Positions 39,056 to 49,552 of a stretch of 64,000 nucleotides of DNA are shown in pieces. A program made the translations under genes and the position numbers. Position 1 is the first letter of the stretch. Every line of letters begins with the position of its first letter. The DNA comes from Rhinopomastus cyanomelas. Its lineage: Eukaryota; Chordata; Aves; Bucerotiformes; Rhinopomastidae. The stretch spans positions 611,515 to 675,514 of the forward strand of contig VXBP01010329.1 in NCBI GenBank assembly GCA_013400115.1, given 5' to 3'. The notes below the pieces were generated by a model that saw only the letters and a program-made list of their open reading frames with translations, ran no database searches and was not told the origin of the DNA.

Positions 39056-39298
39056 CGTCTTTAAGTTCTGGCTACGAGTTTTCACTAGGTGGCAGGATTC
39101 CTCTGTCATCTGTTGTCAGCGGCTTCACTCGCAAAGCAACAGTTGCCCCGCGGCAGGAATAAGAATGTAAAGGTGTTCACGTCTTCCAAAATATAAAACC
39201 AAACAAAAAACTTAAAAGCAATGAGACAAAAAGACCCCTGTGCTGAGTAAATGAGAGTTCTCACCAAATACAACTAGTATAATGAGCTGGAAAACACT

Positions 39299-39505
39299 GA
39301 GAATCACAGAGTCACAGAGTGCTAGGGGTGGGAAGGGACCTCATCCAGTCCAGTCCCCCCACCACAGCAGGATCCCCGAGATCCAGTCGCACAGGAACAT
39401 GTTCAGGTGAGATTTAAATGTTTCCTGAGAAGGAGACTCCACAACCCCCCTGGGCAGCCCTCCCCAGTGCACTGGGAAGAAGGTCCTTCTCAGACTGATG
39501 TCGAA
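39299..39505 (-). mobile_element. CR1 LINE, type A
   Basis: Reversed copy from GAATCACAGAGTCACAGAGT to CTTCTCAGACTGATGTCG. It lies about 250 bp from the previous copy in the same orientation but differs in length and internal changes, so it is a separate insertion. Confidence 0.93.
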
Positions 39506-40329
39506 GATGTTCCTTTCTTGACAGAAGAACTGAAAGAACCTTCTTTTGTGAAATGGGGCAGACTTACTGTTTCTGCTATGTCTTAAAAAAATTAATCCAT
39601 CCTATATTAATGTTATGAATTAATAAACTTCTTGACAGCTAAAGAAAGCAAGCTCTTTGGTAGCTGAAGAGCTGTTTTAAAATGCTGCGCCAAAAAGCAT
39701 CACCCTCCACGCACAAAAGTGACAAACCTCTCTCCCTCAGTTTAACAGGTCAGTTTGCTGCGTGAGGAGCAGCCCCAGTATCGTTGCAGACAGTGGGTTC
39801 TGTGGACCTGGGAGGTCTGGACAAAACTTGCCCCTTCTGTGCAGAGCAGCTTGCAGCTCCCTGCAGTTACAGCAGCCTGAGCAACCCCGGCCGATCGTCA
39901 CTGCTGCACCAGTGGAGCAGCTGCTGCGACGGGGCAGGCACTGCCTCTCGACGAAGCCGCTTTCTAACCAGGAGTTCTGCAGCCTCGCTTTGCCCTTTCC
40001 GTTTGCCCCTCGTTCTGAACCCCTGCTGTCAGTTTTGCTCTCGTTCTGTACGTGAAGCCAACCGGCGAAGCGCTCAGCGGACTTCAGTGCTGCCCATGCA
40101 GCGTAAGGGGGAACGTTCAGCACCTATCGCAGCCGCTCCCAAGACCGGTAACTTTCCAAAAGCAGAGATAACGCAGGGCAATACCCGCCAGGACCCCCAG
40201 GATACTCCCAACGTTTTCTCCTGACACACCTTCTGTCTTGAAAGACAGAAACACCAGGTACTCCTTCTGCGCCTGGAGCACAAAGGTCTCATCAGCAGAA
40301 GAGCAAACAGCATTTCCTAATATGAGAGT

Positions 40330-41180
40330 CAGTTCTGCAGCGTGTTCACCGCCGCGGAGCAGCTCAGACTGCAGCCGCAGGGCAGCACCACTTCACAGCC
40401 GCAGGGCAGCTCCGTCTAAGACCAGGTCTGCGGTATCGGCAGCTCCCGCTACGCATCAGCCCGCTTGTGCCGAAACACGGGCAGCAGCCCTGCGGCGCAT
40501 GCTGGCTCCTTCGCACCAGCCCCAGGACAGCGCCCGCTCCCACCGTTTCCCTGGCAGCAGCGAGCGCCTGACCGGGCGACCCTCTCCCGCCGCGCTCCTA
40601 CCTTGGCGATCTGCAGAGGCTGCCGGTGCTCCTTGCCACCCTGCAGTCTGAAGCCCCACGGCGCCCCTCCGCTCATCGCGACGCAGAGGTAGTCCCCGGT
40701 GCCCATGGTCCCACTGCGGGCAGGCCGCATTCATTTGCAGGAGCAGCGCGAACCGCTGGCCTTGCGGAGGTCCCGGCGAGCCGCAGGCTGGCTGCCGGGC
40801 GGAGCCGGAGAGCGGAGCCCCGCGCTGGTGCTGCCGCCGCGAACTGCGCTCGCGAATGCGGTCATTCAGAAGGATGCGAGAGCTCGCTCCCGCCGAGGGC
40901 ACAGCCCACTCTGTCGTCAGATTGCTGCGCTCGGCCCGCCCTCGAAGCCAGGGCAGGAGCGGGTGCGAACGCTCCCGGGGAGCCCTGACCGCGAGGCTCT
41001 GGGCACAGCTGCAGCGAAACAGCAGCAAAGAGAGGAGGACGCTTCCCAGCGACGGCTGGGAACATTCAGTTAGGGAGCGGCGACACGAGTTTTAAACCCT
41101 CCCTTGCCCGCGCCTTGCTTTCGTGCTGCCAGCCAAGCAGGCAGCAGAGCCTCGAGGAACATCACCTCCGTCCTCGGGGT
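40330..41180 (-). promoter_or_regulatory. SYNPO2: CpG-rich 5' region of SYNPO2
   Basis: This GC- and CpG-rich segment surrounds the SYNPO2 start codon, unlike the flanking DNA. A TATA-like TTTAAAA lies on the minus strand near 41091-41097, about 385 bp upstream of the start codon. The transcription start cannot be placed from sequence alone. Two ATGs precede the chosen start: one at 40734 in another frame, overlapping the start, and one at 40730 in frame. The boundaries are approximate. Confidence 0.5.
40602..40706 (-). CDS. SYNPO2: Synaptopodin-2, coding exon 1 (start of PDZ domain)
   Basis: Encodes residues 1-35 of synaptopodin-2 (myopodin), an actin-bundling Z-disc and stress-fibre adaptor that, in known vertebrate proteins, binds alpha-actinin and filamin. 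The peptide opens MGTGDY and carries PWGFRLQGG at about residues 16-24. PWGF is the carboxylate-binding loop of a PDZ domain, in the position typical of this family. I chose the ATG at 40706 because it has a strong Kozak context (ACCATGG) and gives the conserved MGTGD start; an in-frame ATG at 40730 in weaker context would add eight residues. The exon ends AAG followed by a GTAGGA donor at 40601, phase 0, which fits exon 2 32 kb away. It sits in a CpG-rich segment and is transcribed away from SEC24D. Identity and borders are read from sequence; the function is family knowledge. Confidence 0.93.
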
Positions 41181-42729
41181 AACTGAAACGCTCTGGTGGA
41201 GCCAGGTTTGCGATTTTAGTCTCTACCCCCCAACCACTTCCTGCAGCACCGCGGCTCAGGAAAGGACTGCTTAAGGAAGAAGAAGAGCTTTATCATTTCC
41301 TTGTGTTAGAAGTGCTTCTGGTGCTGGTTCTCCTCCACCACGGTAGAATTTACCGTGCACTAATTAATGGTGACCGCACTTGCCGCTGGACCCCAAGAAT
41401 GCAGGCTGTTCTCAGGCAGCCTGCTGCCTTCCCTGCCAGAGGCGTGAGGAGGATTGATGCGATGACCTATCAGATCTCTCTCCTGATGCTATCAGTGGAC
41501 GATTTGCATTGTGTCTCGAAAGGAGAACCTTACTATAAGCATAAATACCGATGCAGTGGGAGATTAATTTGCTGGTACCTTGCAAGACCTGGGTTCAGTT
41601 CTGTTCCCTGTTGCTGCTATGGGGTGGGAGCCAAGCTCCTCCAAGCTTAGTTGGAGTGGTTTACACAGTGACTGTTCTTCAGGGAGGGGTGAACACTCCC
41701 CAAGCTGAATATAACAGCTGGCAGCGTAAGTGCTCCTACTGGCCTCAGCCCAAATCCAGTTCACTTGGCTGAAGTCACACTGGCATCTTGAACTCGGCTG
41801 GGTCTGAAGGAGAGTGTCCAGCAGCTGGGCAAAAACATCTTGAACAGCTAAAGTCGTTTCTGAAAGATGCACCTCTTCCTTTGAGGTGCTGGGGGCTCCT
41901 GTCCAATCCCCACAGCCTAAACAGCACCAAGGTCCCCGTATTTTCAGCTGGCTGGCTCGAGGTCTTCAGATGCGTCAGGGCAACAGGGACCACTGGGCAC
42001 TGGAGATGCAGGGCTTTGCATGGAAGTGCTCAGTGACCACTGGGGCTTTAAATCTAAGCCTCAGCGTGTCTGCCCACTGTGTGTTCCAGAGCGATGCTTC
42101 CTTACGCTGCGCAAGACCATTGGGCAAACTGTCAAGGGAGAGACAAGTTCTTCTGTTAAAGGGGAATATTATGGCTGGAAAGAGTACGTGGGCTTTTAGG
42201 GCTTGAGCCCTTCATCAAGCCTCTGCAGACCCTAAGGCGACCCAAGAACTGGGGGGACAAAAGCTCCGTCATCAAACAGAGGAGAAGGCCCCTCTCTACA
42301 TATCAGGATTTGATGGGAGGAAGAGCTTTTTCTTTACTGACTGTGAGTCAACGGCTCTGGAGAAGATGAACAGGCACAACTCACCATGCAGTGAGCTGCT
42401 TCAGGATCAGAGAGCCATGCTCAGAAGGGAACTGTTGTTAAAGGCACTTCGCTGAAGAGCCGCTGAGTGAAGACGCCGACGTGCACCTGCCTCTGCCTTC
42501 TCAGGACACGTAACAGAGCTGCGTGAAGCGCAGAAACACAACAGCCTTGATTAGTCTTTGCTCAGCTGAAAAAATAACCAGTCGGAGCTCTTTGGTTTTG
42601 TGGATGACACAGATGACACGGCTCTGCCCAGCTGCTGAAGGACCAGCAGTTGGTGTCCCTTGAAGTTGATCCCCCACCATTCCTTTGGTGTCTGCGAGGC
42701 AAAAGGGCAGAGAGGAGCCCTCTGCACTC

Positions 42730-42795
42730 ACCTAGACCGGGCTGCACAGGAACATACCCAGGCGGGTTTGAAACCTCTGCAGAGAAGGAGACTAA
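42730..42795 (-). mobile_element. CR1 LINE, small fragment
   Basis: GCACAGGAACATACCCAGGC and GAAACCTCTGCAGAGAAGGA match a reversed type A internal segment. It lacks a tail. Confidence 0.8.
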
Positions 42796-42877
42796 GCAGT
42801 GACTGCTGCTTCTTATTTGCCTCATCTACGCTCACTTGTCCGTGCATTTTCTTTTGGTCCTGTAATAATCACGCGTG

Positions 42878-42973
42878 CGACTAGGTCTGGGGGACCCTGC
42901 TGAGGCAGGGGGATTGGGCTAGGTGATCTTTCAAGGTCCCTTCCCATCCCTAGTGTTCTGGGGTTCTGTGATG
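42878..42973 (+). mobile_element. CR1 LINE tail, type A
   Basis: GACTAGGTCTGGGGGACCCT through AGGTCCCTTCCCATCCCTAG and GGGGTTCTGTGATG. It faces away from the reversed fragment at 42730. Confidence 0.9.
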
Positions 42974-43571
42974 AGTCTGAACAGTTTTACTGGAGTGAAT
43001 TTTATCTCAAACCTGATGTAAATCAGGTGACTGTGTAGCTGAGTCCGGGAGACGTCCCACACACGCGAGAAGAGATGAGATGGGCATTGGTCTTTCGGTC
43101 GGCAATACAAGAAAAGCTGTTGTTTCACCCCGTTTCCTACAACAGTATCCTGGGTCTGTGGATTCTTTAAAAATGCAAACCTTTCCACCCATTCCTTAGT
43201 AATGAGGAAGAGGGAAAGAGGATATCACGATCTCGAATTGATGGGCAGCATTTCACTGCTGTGAGTACCGTCTGCTCCCATTCCCTCCTTTTTATGCCTT
43301 TCATTTTCTTCTCTTCTCTGACTTGATGTGAACATACGCTGTTGCCTGCGAAATGCCTGTTCCAACAGCTTCCTAGCAGGTTCTGACTGGGCCATCTGCA
43401 AACAATTCACTCAGCTACCCCATGTGGTGTAGGATGGGATTTTAGCCAAATGGGAGGACCCCTCGGGGGAGAACATTTGACTGTGCTTCTTCTGGTTATT
43501 AATTACAGGCGAAGCCCCCCACCTGTAAATATAGAGGCAGGTTAAGTGGCACAAGACAAAATCGTAGCCAT

Positions 43572-44095
43572 CACAGGATCCTCTGCCCCTTGTGCCATCA
43601 TTGGGCGCCCCTGAGCAGAGCCTGGCTCCAGCCTCCTGACCCCCACCCTTCACATATCTATAAACATTAATGAGGTCACCCCTCAGTCTCCTTCTCTCCC
43701 AGCTCCAGAGCCCCAGCTCCCTCAGCCTTTCCTCACCAGGGAGATGCTCCTCTCCCTCCATCATCCCTGTGGCTCTGTGCTGGGCTCTCTCCAGCAGCTC
43801 TGTGTCCTTCTGGAACTGAGGGGCCCACAAATGGACACAATACTCCTGATGTGGTCTCACCAGGGCAGAGTAGAGGGGAAGGAGAACCTCCCACAATCTA
43901 CTAACCACTCTCCTTCTGATCCCCCCATGATGCCATTGGCCGCCTTGGCCACGGGGCACATTCCGGGCTCCTGGCCATCCTGCTGTTCACCAGGACCCCC
44001 AGGTCCCTTTCTCCTGGGCTGCTTTCCACCGGGTGAGTCCCCACCCTGTCCTGGTCCCTGATGGCTATTTTGTTGTTGCACTGCTCTAATTAGCA
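43572..44095 (-). mobile_element. CR1 LINE, type A, about 520 bp
   Basis: Reversed internal CR1 from TCCTCTGCCCCTTGTGCC to near TTGTTGTTGCACTGCTC. The 3' tail is missing, while the 5' side extends further than in most copies. A 182-codon minus-strand frame is CR1 ORF2 (RPHQEYCVHLWAPQF). Confidence 0.93.
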
Positions 44096-44379
44096 TTTTT
44101 ACTTTAACACCCCCCCGCGCCTATTTGTGCTTTGACAGGAACAGGCACCTCACAGCCCGGCCTTCTCCTGTTGGTCCCACGTTCCTACTTCATGCATTCG
44201 AAGAGCATGGATCCTACCCGCTGCCAGGCAGGAGTTTCAAAGGCACTGGAGCAGCCAGGGAAGGCCGAGTGCACCAACAGGTACAGCCCCGGCTCCGGCG
44301 GCGTTCCACACACTCGGGAGGCAGGCACTGGAACACGCTGGCTAGCGCCATTACTTACACGCACTTTACTCGTATTGGT

Positions 44380-44505
44380 GAGCTGCTCAGTGGCACGGTC
44401 TGGATGGTAGATGTTAGGGATACTTGGTTTATTTGGATTGAGGTTGGACTGGATGATCTTTAAGGTCTTTTTCAACCTTATCGTTACTGTGATACTGTGG
44501 TACTG
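44380..44505 (+). mobile_element. CR1-like tail, distinct subfamily
   Basis: GATTGAGGTTGGACTGGATG followed by ATCTTTAAGGTCTTTTTC and GTGATACTGTGGTACTG. The tail differs from types A-D and lies just upstream of the SEC24D CpG island. Confidence 0.75.
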
Positions 44506-44732
44506 GGATCATATGGAGATGCACTGCCACGGATGCGCTCTTTGAGCACTTGCGGGACGTTTCTGTGTGCAAAGAGGAACGGCACCCCCCCACACGGGGA
44601 GACGAGTGGATGATGCGTTAGGAGCTGGGTGCGTTTCTGGCAGCTCTAACCGAGCTGCTCTGCGTCTCGACCCGCGCTGGCCCTTCTGCTCTCGCTCTGC
44701 CTCGGCACCTCCCTCCTGCACAGGCTCGTGCA

Positions 44733-45010
44733 GCGGCCCGAGGTAACGGCCGGGTGCTGCCGAGGGGGCGGCGGCCCGAGGTAACGGCCGGGTGCTGCCG
44801 AGGGGGCGGCGGCGCGAGGTAACGGCCGGGCGCTGCCGAGGGGGCGGCGGCGCGAGGTAACGGCCGGGTGCTGCCGAGAGGGCGGCGGCGCGAGGTAACG
44901 GCCGGGTGCTGTTGAGGGGAGCGGCGACGCGAGGTAACGGCCGGGCGCTGCCGAGGGGGCGACGGCCCGAGGTAACGGCCGGGTGCTGCCAAGGGGGCAG
45001 CGGCTCGCGC
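44733..45010. repeat. 38-bp GC-rich tandem repeat, about 7 copies
   Basis: The landmark GAGGTAACGG recurs at 44740, 44778, 44816, 44854, 44892, 44931 and 44969, so the period is 38 bp with one 39-bp unit. Each unit continues CCGGGTGCTGCCGAGGGGGC and then GGCGGC, with only a few substitutions between copies. The array lies inside the CpG island upstream of SEC24D. It produces long artificial minus-strand reading frames with a repetitive Pro/Ala/Arg peptide, which should not be annotated as proteins. Confidence 0.95.
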
Positions 45011-45059
45011 AGCGGCCGAGGGCAGCAGCCTCGCAGCAGCCACTGCGCAGGCGCCGGGC

Positions 45060-45204
45060 CCGGGCGGCGCGCGGGCAGGCTCAGACGTGGCACTTGGGGG
45101 CGGGGGAGTGGCGGGGCGGCCTCGAGCAGGTAGCGTCTCCCGCGCGCTCGCGACCGCCGCCTCAGGAGGCAGCGAGAGGGTCGTGGTCGGTGGGCAGCGA
45201 CTGG
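45060..45204 (+). other. SEC24D: Candidate non-coding first exon of SEC24D
   Basis: The coding exon at 48703 opens with a splice acceptor, so an upstream 5'UTR exon must exist. The most plausible donor in the CpG island is CTGG/GTGAGC at 45205; CAG/GTAGCG at 45130 is an alternative. The left boundary given is a guess. This exon carries no coding sequence and is inferred, not seen. Confidence 0.3.
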
Positions 45205-46542
45205 GTGAGCAGCTCCGGGGCGAGCGAAGGAGGGGGGGTGCCGAGAAGCTGTGGGGACAGCGCGGAGCCGGGATGGGGACGGGAGCCGGCTTGGGGACGC
45301 CCGGCGCCGCGGTGCCGTGAGGCGGGCGGGCGCAGGGGCGGACGGGCTCAGGGGCTGGCGAGGCCGCGGTGCGCCCGCCGAGACCTGAGACCTGTTGCGA
45401 TGTGCGGCGACTTCAGTTGAAACCCTTGAAACGAGGGAGTGAAACGTGAGGTGTTCTCAGGCTTTGAGTGGCTTGGAGTGAATGGAGGCTGGCGTGTGGC
45501 TGTGTGCGGGTGCCCGCTGGCCGGAAGAGGTGGCAGCGGGCCTCGGGCAGGGGCAGCACCGCTGCGAGCACCACGGCTCGGCTTTGTTCCGTTACCTGAC
45601 TGCTGTGGGGTGTTCCGTGTGGCGAGAGCGCCGCACAGGTCCAGCAGTCCTCTGGGAGTAAAGAAGAGGTGCCAGCCTGTCCTGTAAACCGCAGAGAAGC
45701 GCTTGCGTTGGGTTTAGTCCTCGGGCCGTGGGGCACGAGGTGAACTAGTGTTCAGAGAGAGCAGAACGTTTCCGAGTCCTGTGCAGTGACACCTGTAGTA
45801 AACAGAGCCAGGGAAAGGTCAGGGTTTAGCAGATCCTCTGATCTTCCTCACGCAGCTTTCCGATGGAATCTGCACATCTGCTGGTAGAACCTGTTCGCTG
45901 AAACCACCGGTGGTCAGTTTGCAGGGACATTTTGGCCTCGCACCCAGTTATTTTTTCCTGTGTTGGTATTTATTCATGCACATTTATGTCAGGGAGTTAA
46001 ATCTGCTCAGTGTTAAATAAGAGCTGTAACGGTCTCTGATGGACTTGCGTTGTTCTGCTTGAGGCTGGAGTCCTGTTGCTCTGCAGCACAACCTCTGTGT
46101 TTGTCCTGTCTGCGAGAAGTTTGACGTGGCACTTTTTTCCCCGTGTGAGCCTGCTGTGGAGGAAGTTGTTCCCCCTGGATGCTGTTGCAGTTAAATGTGT
46201 TGGCTGTTGCAGCTGCCTCAAAATGAAGGATCTTCCTTTCTATAGATAAAAAATAGACCTAACGTCTAGGCCAGCACTTAGGTGGTTTAGTGTTGGCTTC
46301 CTGTCCTCAGAAGCAACTAAAGCTCACGCTGCCACGTCTGTTCTGATGGGGGCAGGGAGGGAAGAAGTATGTCTGGCAGCATCTAGCCTCTGTTCAAACA
46401 GTATGCTGCTTCTTGTGTTTACCTTGTTAACTAGGAACTAGAAGACAACTCCCTAAGATTACCTAGCTGAACCAGTTTAATACCTCAACTGGGAAACTTC
46501 GTACCGCTTTGAGCAGTGTGGTTTAGAGAGCTGCATAGGCCG

Positions 46543-46872
46543 TGGCAGGAGGATGGAGCCAGGCTCTGCTGAGTGGCATCTAGGGATCGGGCAAGGGGCA
46601 GTGGGTGTGAGCTGAAACACAGGAGGTTGCACATCAATCTGAGAAGGAACGTCTTCATGGTGAGGGTGTCAGAGCCCTGGCAGGGGCTGCCCAGGGGGGT
46701 CGTGGAGTCTCTTTCTCTGGAGACGTTTCAAAAGACATTTCAAACCCACATGGACATGTTCCTGTGTGACTTGGTCTGGGTGATCCTGCTGTGGCAGGGG
46801 GATTGGGCTGGATGATCTTTTGAGGTCCCTTCCAATCCCTAATGTTCTGGGATTCTGTGGTTCTGTGATGTG
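46543..46872 (+). mobile_element. CR1 LINE, type A
   Basis: About 330 bp from GGCAGGAGGATGGAGCCAGG to GGGATTCTGTGGTTCTGTGA. It contains a short internal duplication (GACGTTTCAAAA then GACATTTCAAA). It lies in SEC24D intron 1, sense orientation. Confidence 0.94.
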
Positions 46873-48189
46873 TGAGGAGGACTAGGCCCCGTACCCAGCT
46901 CAGAGACTTCTTGTCTGAGGTGGAAGAATCTTTCTGTAAAACTGTTGCGCAGCCTGAATTTGTCAGTTGTGTTGCTGGAGCTGTGTGTGGTTCCAAAGTG
47001 CTTTTGTGCGTTGAGTAGAATTCTTGATGATCCTTCATCCAGTTTGCACACTAGAAGATGGCTCTGTGGCTCAAGCCCAAGGATGTGATGGGAAGGGGTC
47101 GGGAAAGCTGTTTCACAGGAACATTTAACATCTAAAGTGCTAGTCTGTATCGTGCATCTCTAGTTCTCTGGGTGCCTAAGCTTTGTTCTTGGGGCTCCAG
47201 GGAAGTCGTGTGTGCTCATTCAGGGCTTGGATCCTCAGCATTTCAGTTTTGTTCAGTTCTATAGGAAGTAAAAAAAAAGCCTTATCACGTGGTGCCCTCT
47301 GGCTTTCCTGATTTCCCTTCTCAGCTGGGGAGGGGTCAACAGGTGATAGAAATGCTGCTGTAATTTAAGTCCTCATGAGGGCTAAGCAGAGACAGCTGTG
47401 AAAAAGGGAGAAAGCTGTGAAGGCTGCAGAATGTACACCCATAACTTTTCAGATGGCTTTGTGGCAGAGGAGTTGTCTTGTGAACTGCAGTTATCTGCTT
47501 GGGTGACGGGCACTTCTTCGGTCTTCCTGTTCTGATTGCAGTTATCAGGATGCTCTTCCCCGAAGGGTTTTTAACAGGTTAACAAAATCCGCTTGCATGG
47601 AAGACATGACGTGTGTCGTGCACACTTTTGTCATTAGAAAAGTTCCTCTGGATTGCTTTTAATCAGTTTCTGGTGTGGGCCTTGTTTTTTCTGCGACAGC
47701 AGCAGAATCACGATGTGAAAGCTTAGGGAACAGATGCCTGGTAGTAGCAAGGACAACGTGTGGTACTGCTGGGGTCACGCTGGCCTCAGAGGACAGCTTC
47801 TCATTTGTGGAATAGCTTGTGCCTGATTTTATCCTGCTCTGGAGTTCTGTATTACAAAGGCTGCTGAGGCCTGGGCCAGCACTGCAGAAGACAGCTGGAA
47901 GTAGGGTATTTTTCCACCCTGTCGTTCATTCTCTGTTTCACCAGCATCAAAAGCAAAGATTCTTCAAGCTCATTTGCTTGAAGTAGAGCTGGCGTAACTT
48001 TGATGGAAAGCTGGCATCTCGCCTCCTCTGAGAAGGGCAGAAGGATTTGCTAGAGGAGTTCCATGCTCTGGTTAGCCTTTCCTGATCTCTTGGTGTGTTT
48101 GTTGGGACATCTGGTGTTTGGAAAGCAGGTCCTCACAGTGTATTTTTCAGGTGCAGTAGAAGGTTAGCTTTGCCCAGTAACAGGAACCA

Positions 48190-48420
48190 TGTCATAGAGT
48201 CACAGCATGGCCAGGGTTGGAAGGGACCTTAAAGAGTTCCAACCACCCTGCACAGACAGGGGTGCCTTCACTCGAGCAGGTTACTCAGGGCTGCAGCCAG
48301 CCTGGCCTTCAACACTGCCAGGGATGGGGCAGCCACTGCTTCCTTCCACAGCCTGTTCCAGCATCTCAGCCCCCTCACAGGCAAGAATTCTTTCCTAATG
48401 TCTAACCTAATTTGAGACTT
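48190..48420 (-). mobile_element. CR1 LINE, type D
   Basis: Reversed copy opening GTCATAGAGTCACAGCATGG and containing CAGCCTGGCCTTCAACACTG. It ends about 280 bp upstream of the SEC24D first coding exon. Confidence 0.93.
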
Positions 48421-48747
48421 TCCTTTGAGTTTTCTTCCACTTGCACATGCACTGCCTGGAGATTTTCTGTCCGTGGGCCTGGGAGAGATGAGTCGCATTC
48501 AGATAAACGTGATGGTTTGTTTCAACTCATGCAGTGTCTAGTAGTACTGAGGAAACCAGCCACTGAACCAAGCAAACCACTGTTTCCCACTGACTGCCAG
48601 GTCCCTTGTTGCCCTCCAAAGCATCTGTTGGTTTTCTGGGAACCCAGCTCCCAGCCTTTCAAAATGCCCAGGTAGTAGCAGGTGCCTCTTCCTCTTTTGC
48701 AGATCCTTGAGGAGGACCTGATAACCTGGAATGAAAATCCTGTCATC

Positions 48748-48898
48748 ATGAGTCAACAAGGTTATGTTGCAGCGCCTTCGTATTCCCAGTCCCAGCCAGG
48801 AATGGGAGGGTTTTCTGCAGGTTTTGGACCACCTAATTCTTCAGTCCGTTATGGACATTATGGGGACCCTAACGCTTCATACTCTGCACCTCAACCAG
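48748..48898 (+). CDS. SEC24D: SEC24D, first coding exon (residues 1-50)
   Basis: Encodes the N-terminus of SEC24D, the COPII inner-coat subunit that pairs with SEC23 and selects cargo at endoplasmic reticulum exit sites. The exon begins at 48703 after CTTTTGCAG, so 45 bases are 5'UTR. The ATG at 48748 has A at -3 and gives MSQQGYVAAPSYSQSQPG, the conserved SEC24D start. YGHYGDP follows at about residues 35-41. The exon ends CCAG/GTATGA, phase 1. The sequence is Gly/Ser/Tyr/Pro-rich and disordered, as in all SEC24 N-termini. SEC24C has a different opening, so paralogue assignment is secure. Confidence 0.95.
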
Positions 48899-49552
48899 GT
48901 ATGAGATGGCTTTCCTGTGAAGGCATTTTGCATGCTCCTCTTACTGCTGTCAGAACAAAATGCTGCTGCAGCAGGGTGCTGCACCGTGTTTGTCTGTGTT
49001 GTTACTGATGCTCAGATGTTGACGTAAGATGGGTGGTGGGTGTCTGACCTTGGTGTGTGATTTCTGTTGTCCAGAAAGCAGTGAGCACCAGTTCTTCATG
49101 CTGTATTAGGAGTAATCCCTGACAGGCACAGCAGCAGTGATGGCTATGAATCTTATCGGTTTTCAGGCTTTCAGACATGAATTGTGCTTTTCACAATGGG
49201 ACCCTTGTCCTGCTGCGTTCTTGCACACAAACTTGCCTCTGGGTGTGAGCTGGGGCTCCTCCTTAAGCTTGCTTACTGGACAGTGTGTGGCAGGGAGAGG
49301 CCACTGGATTTCCAGCCCCTCAGGAGACACTTACCTTCTGTGTACAAGAAAAATGAGGATTCTGTAGCTGCACAGAATCTGCCTGTCCTTGTGGAATCGC
49401 AGAATGACTGAGGCTGGAAGGGACCTCCACAGATCATCTCGTCCAGGGCTGCCTGTAGCCAATGTTCATATTGCTGGAGCAGGGCTTCTTCGTCTTGGTA
49501 GTGTTGTGCTTTCTTACCAGGCTTGTGCATAAAAGCTCTGCTTTGTTTGCAG
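48899..49552 (+). other. SEC24D: SEC24D intron 2
   Basis: A 654-bp intron running from GTATGA to TTTGCAG. It carries a short minus-oriented CR1 tail at about 49389-49455. Nothing else is recognised. Confidence 0.85.
49389..49455 (-). mobile_element. CR1 LINE tail, short
   Basis: GGAATCGCAGAATGACTGAG and GGAAGGGACCTCCACAGATC, a reversed 3' end in SEC24D intron 2, about 100 bp upstream of an exon. Confidence 0.85.

Larger units (their letters stand above)
8361..40601 (-). other. SYNPO2: SYNPO2 intron 1 (about 32 kb)
   Basis: A 32.2-kb intron between the GTAGGA donor of exon 1 and the TTGCAG acceptor of exon 2, splitting the PDZ domain. It carries most of the CR1 fragments in the window, listed separately. 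It also has a CA microsatellite (21169-21189), an alternating purine-pyrimidine tract (18735-18779) and GC-rich patches near 15.9-16.3 kb and 18.7-19.4 kb. The stretches 8.4-10.5, 12.8-17.0, 17.5-19.7, 29.6-32.7 and 39.5-40.3 kb contain nothing I can name. A long first intron is usual for this gene family and may hold enhancers or alternative first exons, but I could not identify any. Confidence 0.75.
41181..44600. other. Intergenic region between SYNPO2 and SEC24D
   Basis: This spacer lies between the two divergent genes. It contains CR1 fragments at about 42730-42795, 42878-42973, 43572-44095 and 44380-44505. The first 1.5 kb (41.2-42.7 kb) shows no repeat, coding exon or RNA gene that I can recognise. 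Shared regulatory elements would be expected here, but none is identifiable by eye. Confidence 0.6.
44600..45420 (+). promoter_or_regulatory. SEC24D: CpG island and likely SEC24D promoter
   Basis: This very GC- and CpG-rich block starts about 3.3 kb upstream of the first coding exon of SEC24D and is the only strong CpG island on that side. It contains the 38-bp tandem repeat, several GC boxes (GGGGCGG) and no obvious TATA box, which suits a housekeeping secretory gene. Assignment to SEC24D rests on position and orientation. Transcript ends are needed to place the start. Confidence 0.6.
45205..48702 (+). other. SEC24D: SEC24D intron 1
   Basis: About 3.5 kb between the presumed 5'UTR exon and the acceptor CTTTTGCAG before 48703. 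It contains two CR1 copies (46543-46872 plus, 48190-48420 minus). The stretches 45.4-46.5 and 46.9-48.2 kb hold no exon, repeat or RNA gene that I can recognise. Confidence 0.55.

Noticed and set aside
40456..41028. 190-codon minus-strand frame overlapping SYNPO2 exon 1
   Set aside because: It is in a different frame from the conserved PDZ-coding frame and reflects high GC content; only its late ATG at 40734 is of interest as an upstream start.
44509..45093. 194- and 141-codon minus-strand frames with a Pro/Ala/Arg repeat peptide
   Set aside because: They are produced by the 38-bp GC-rich tandem repeat, whose length gives repetitive frames; no independent support for a protein.
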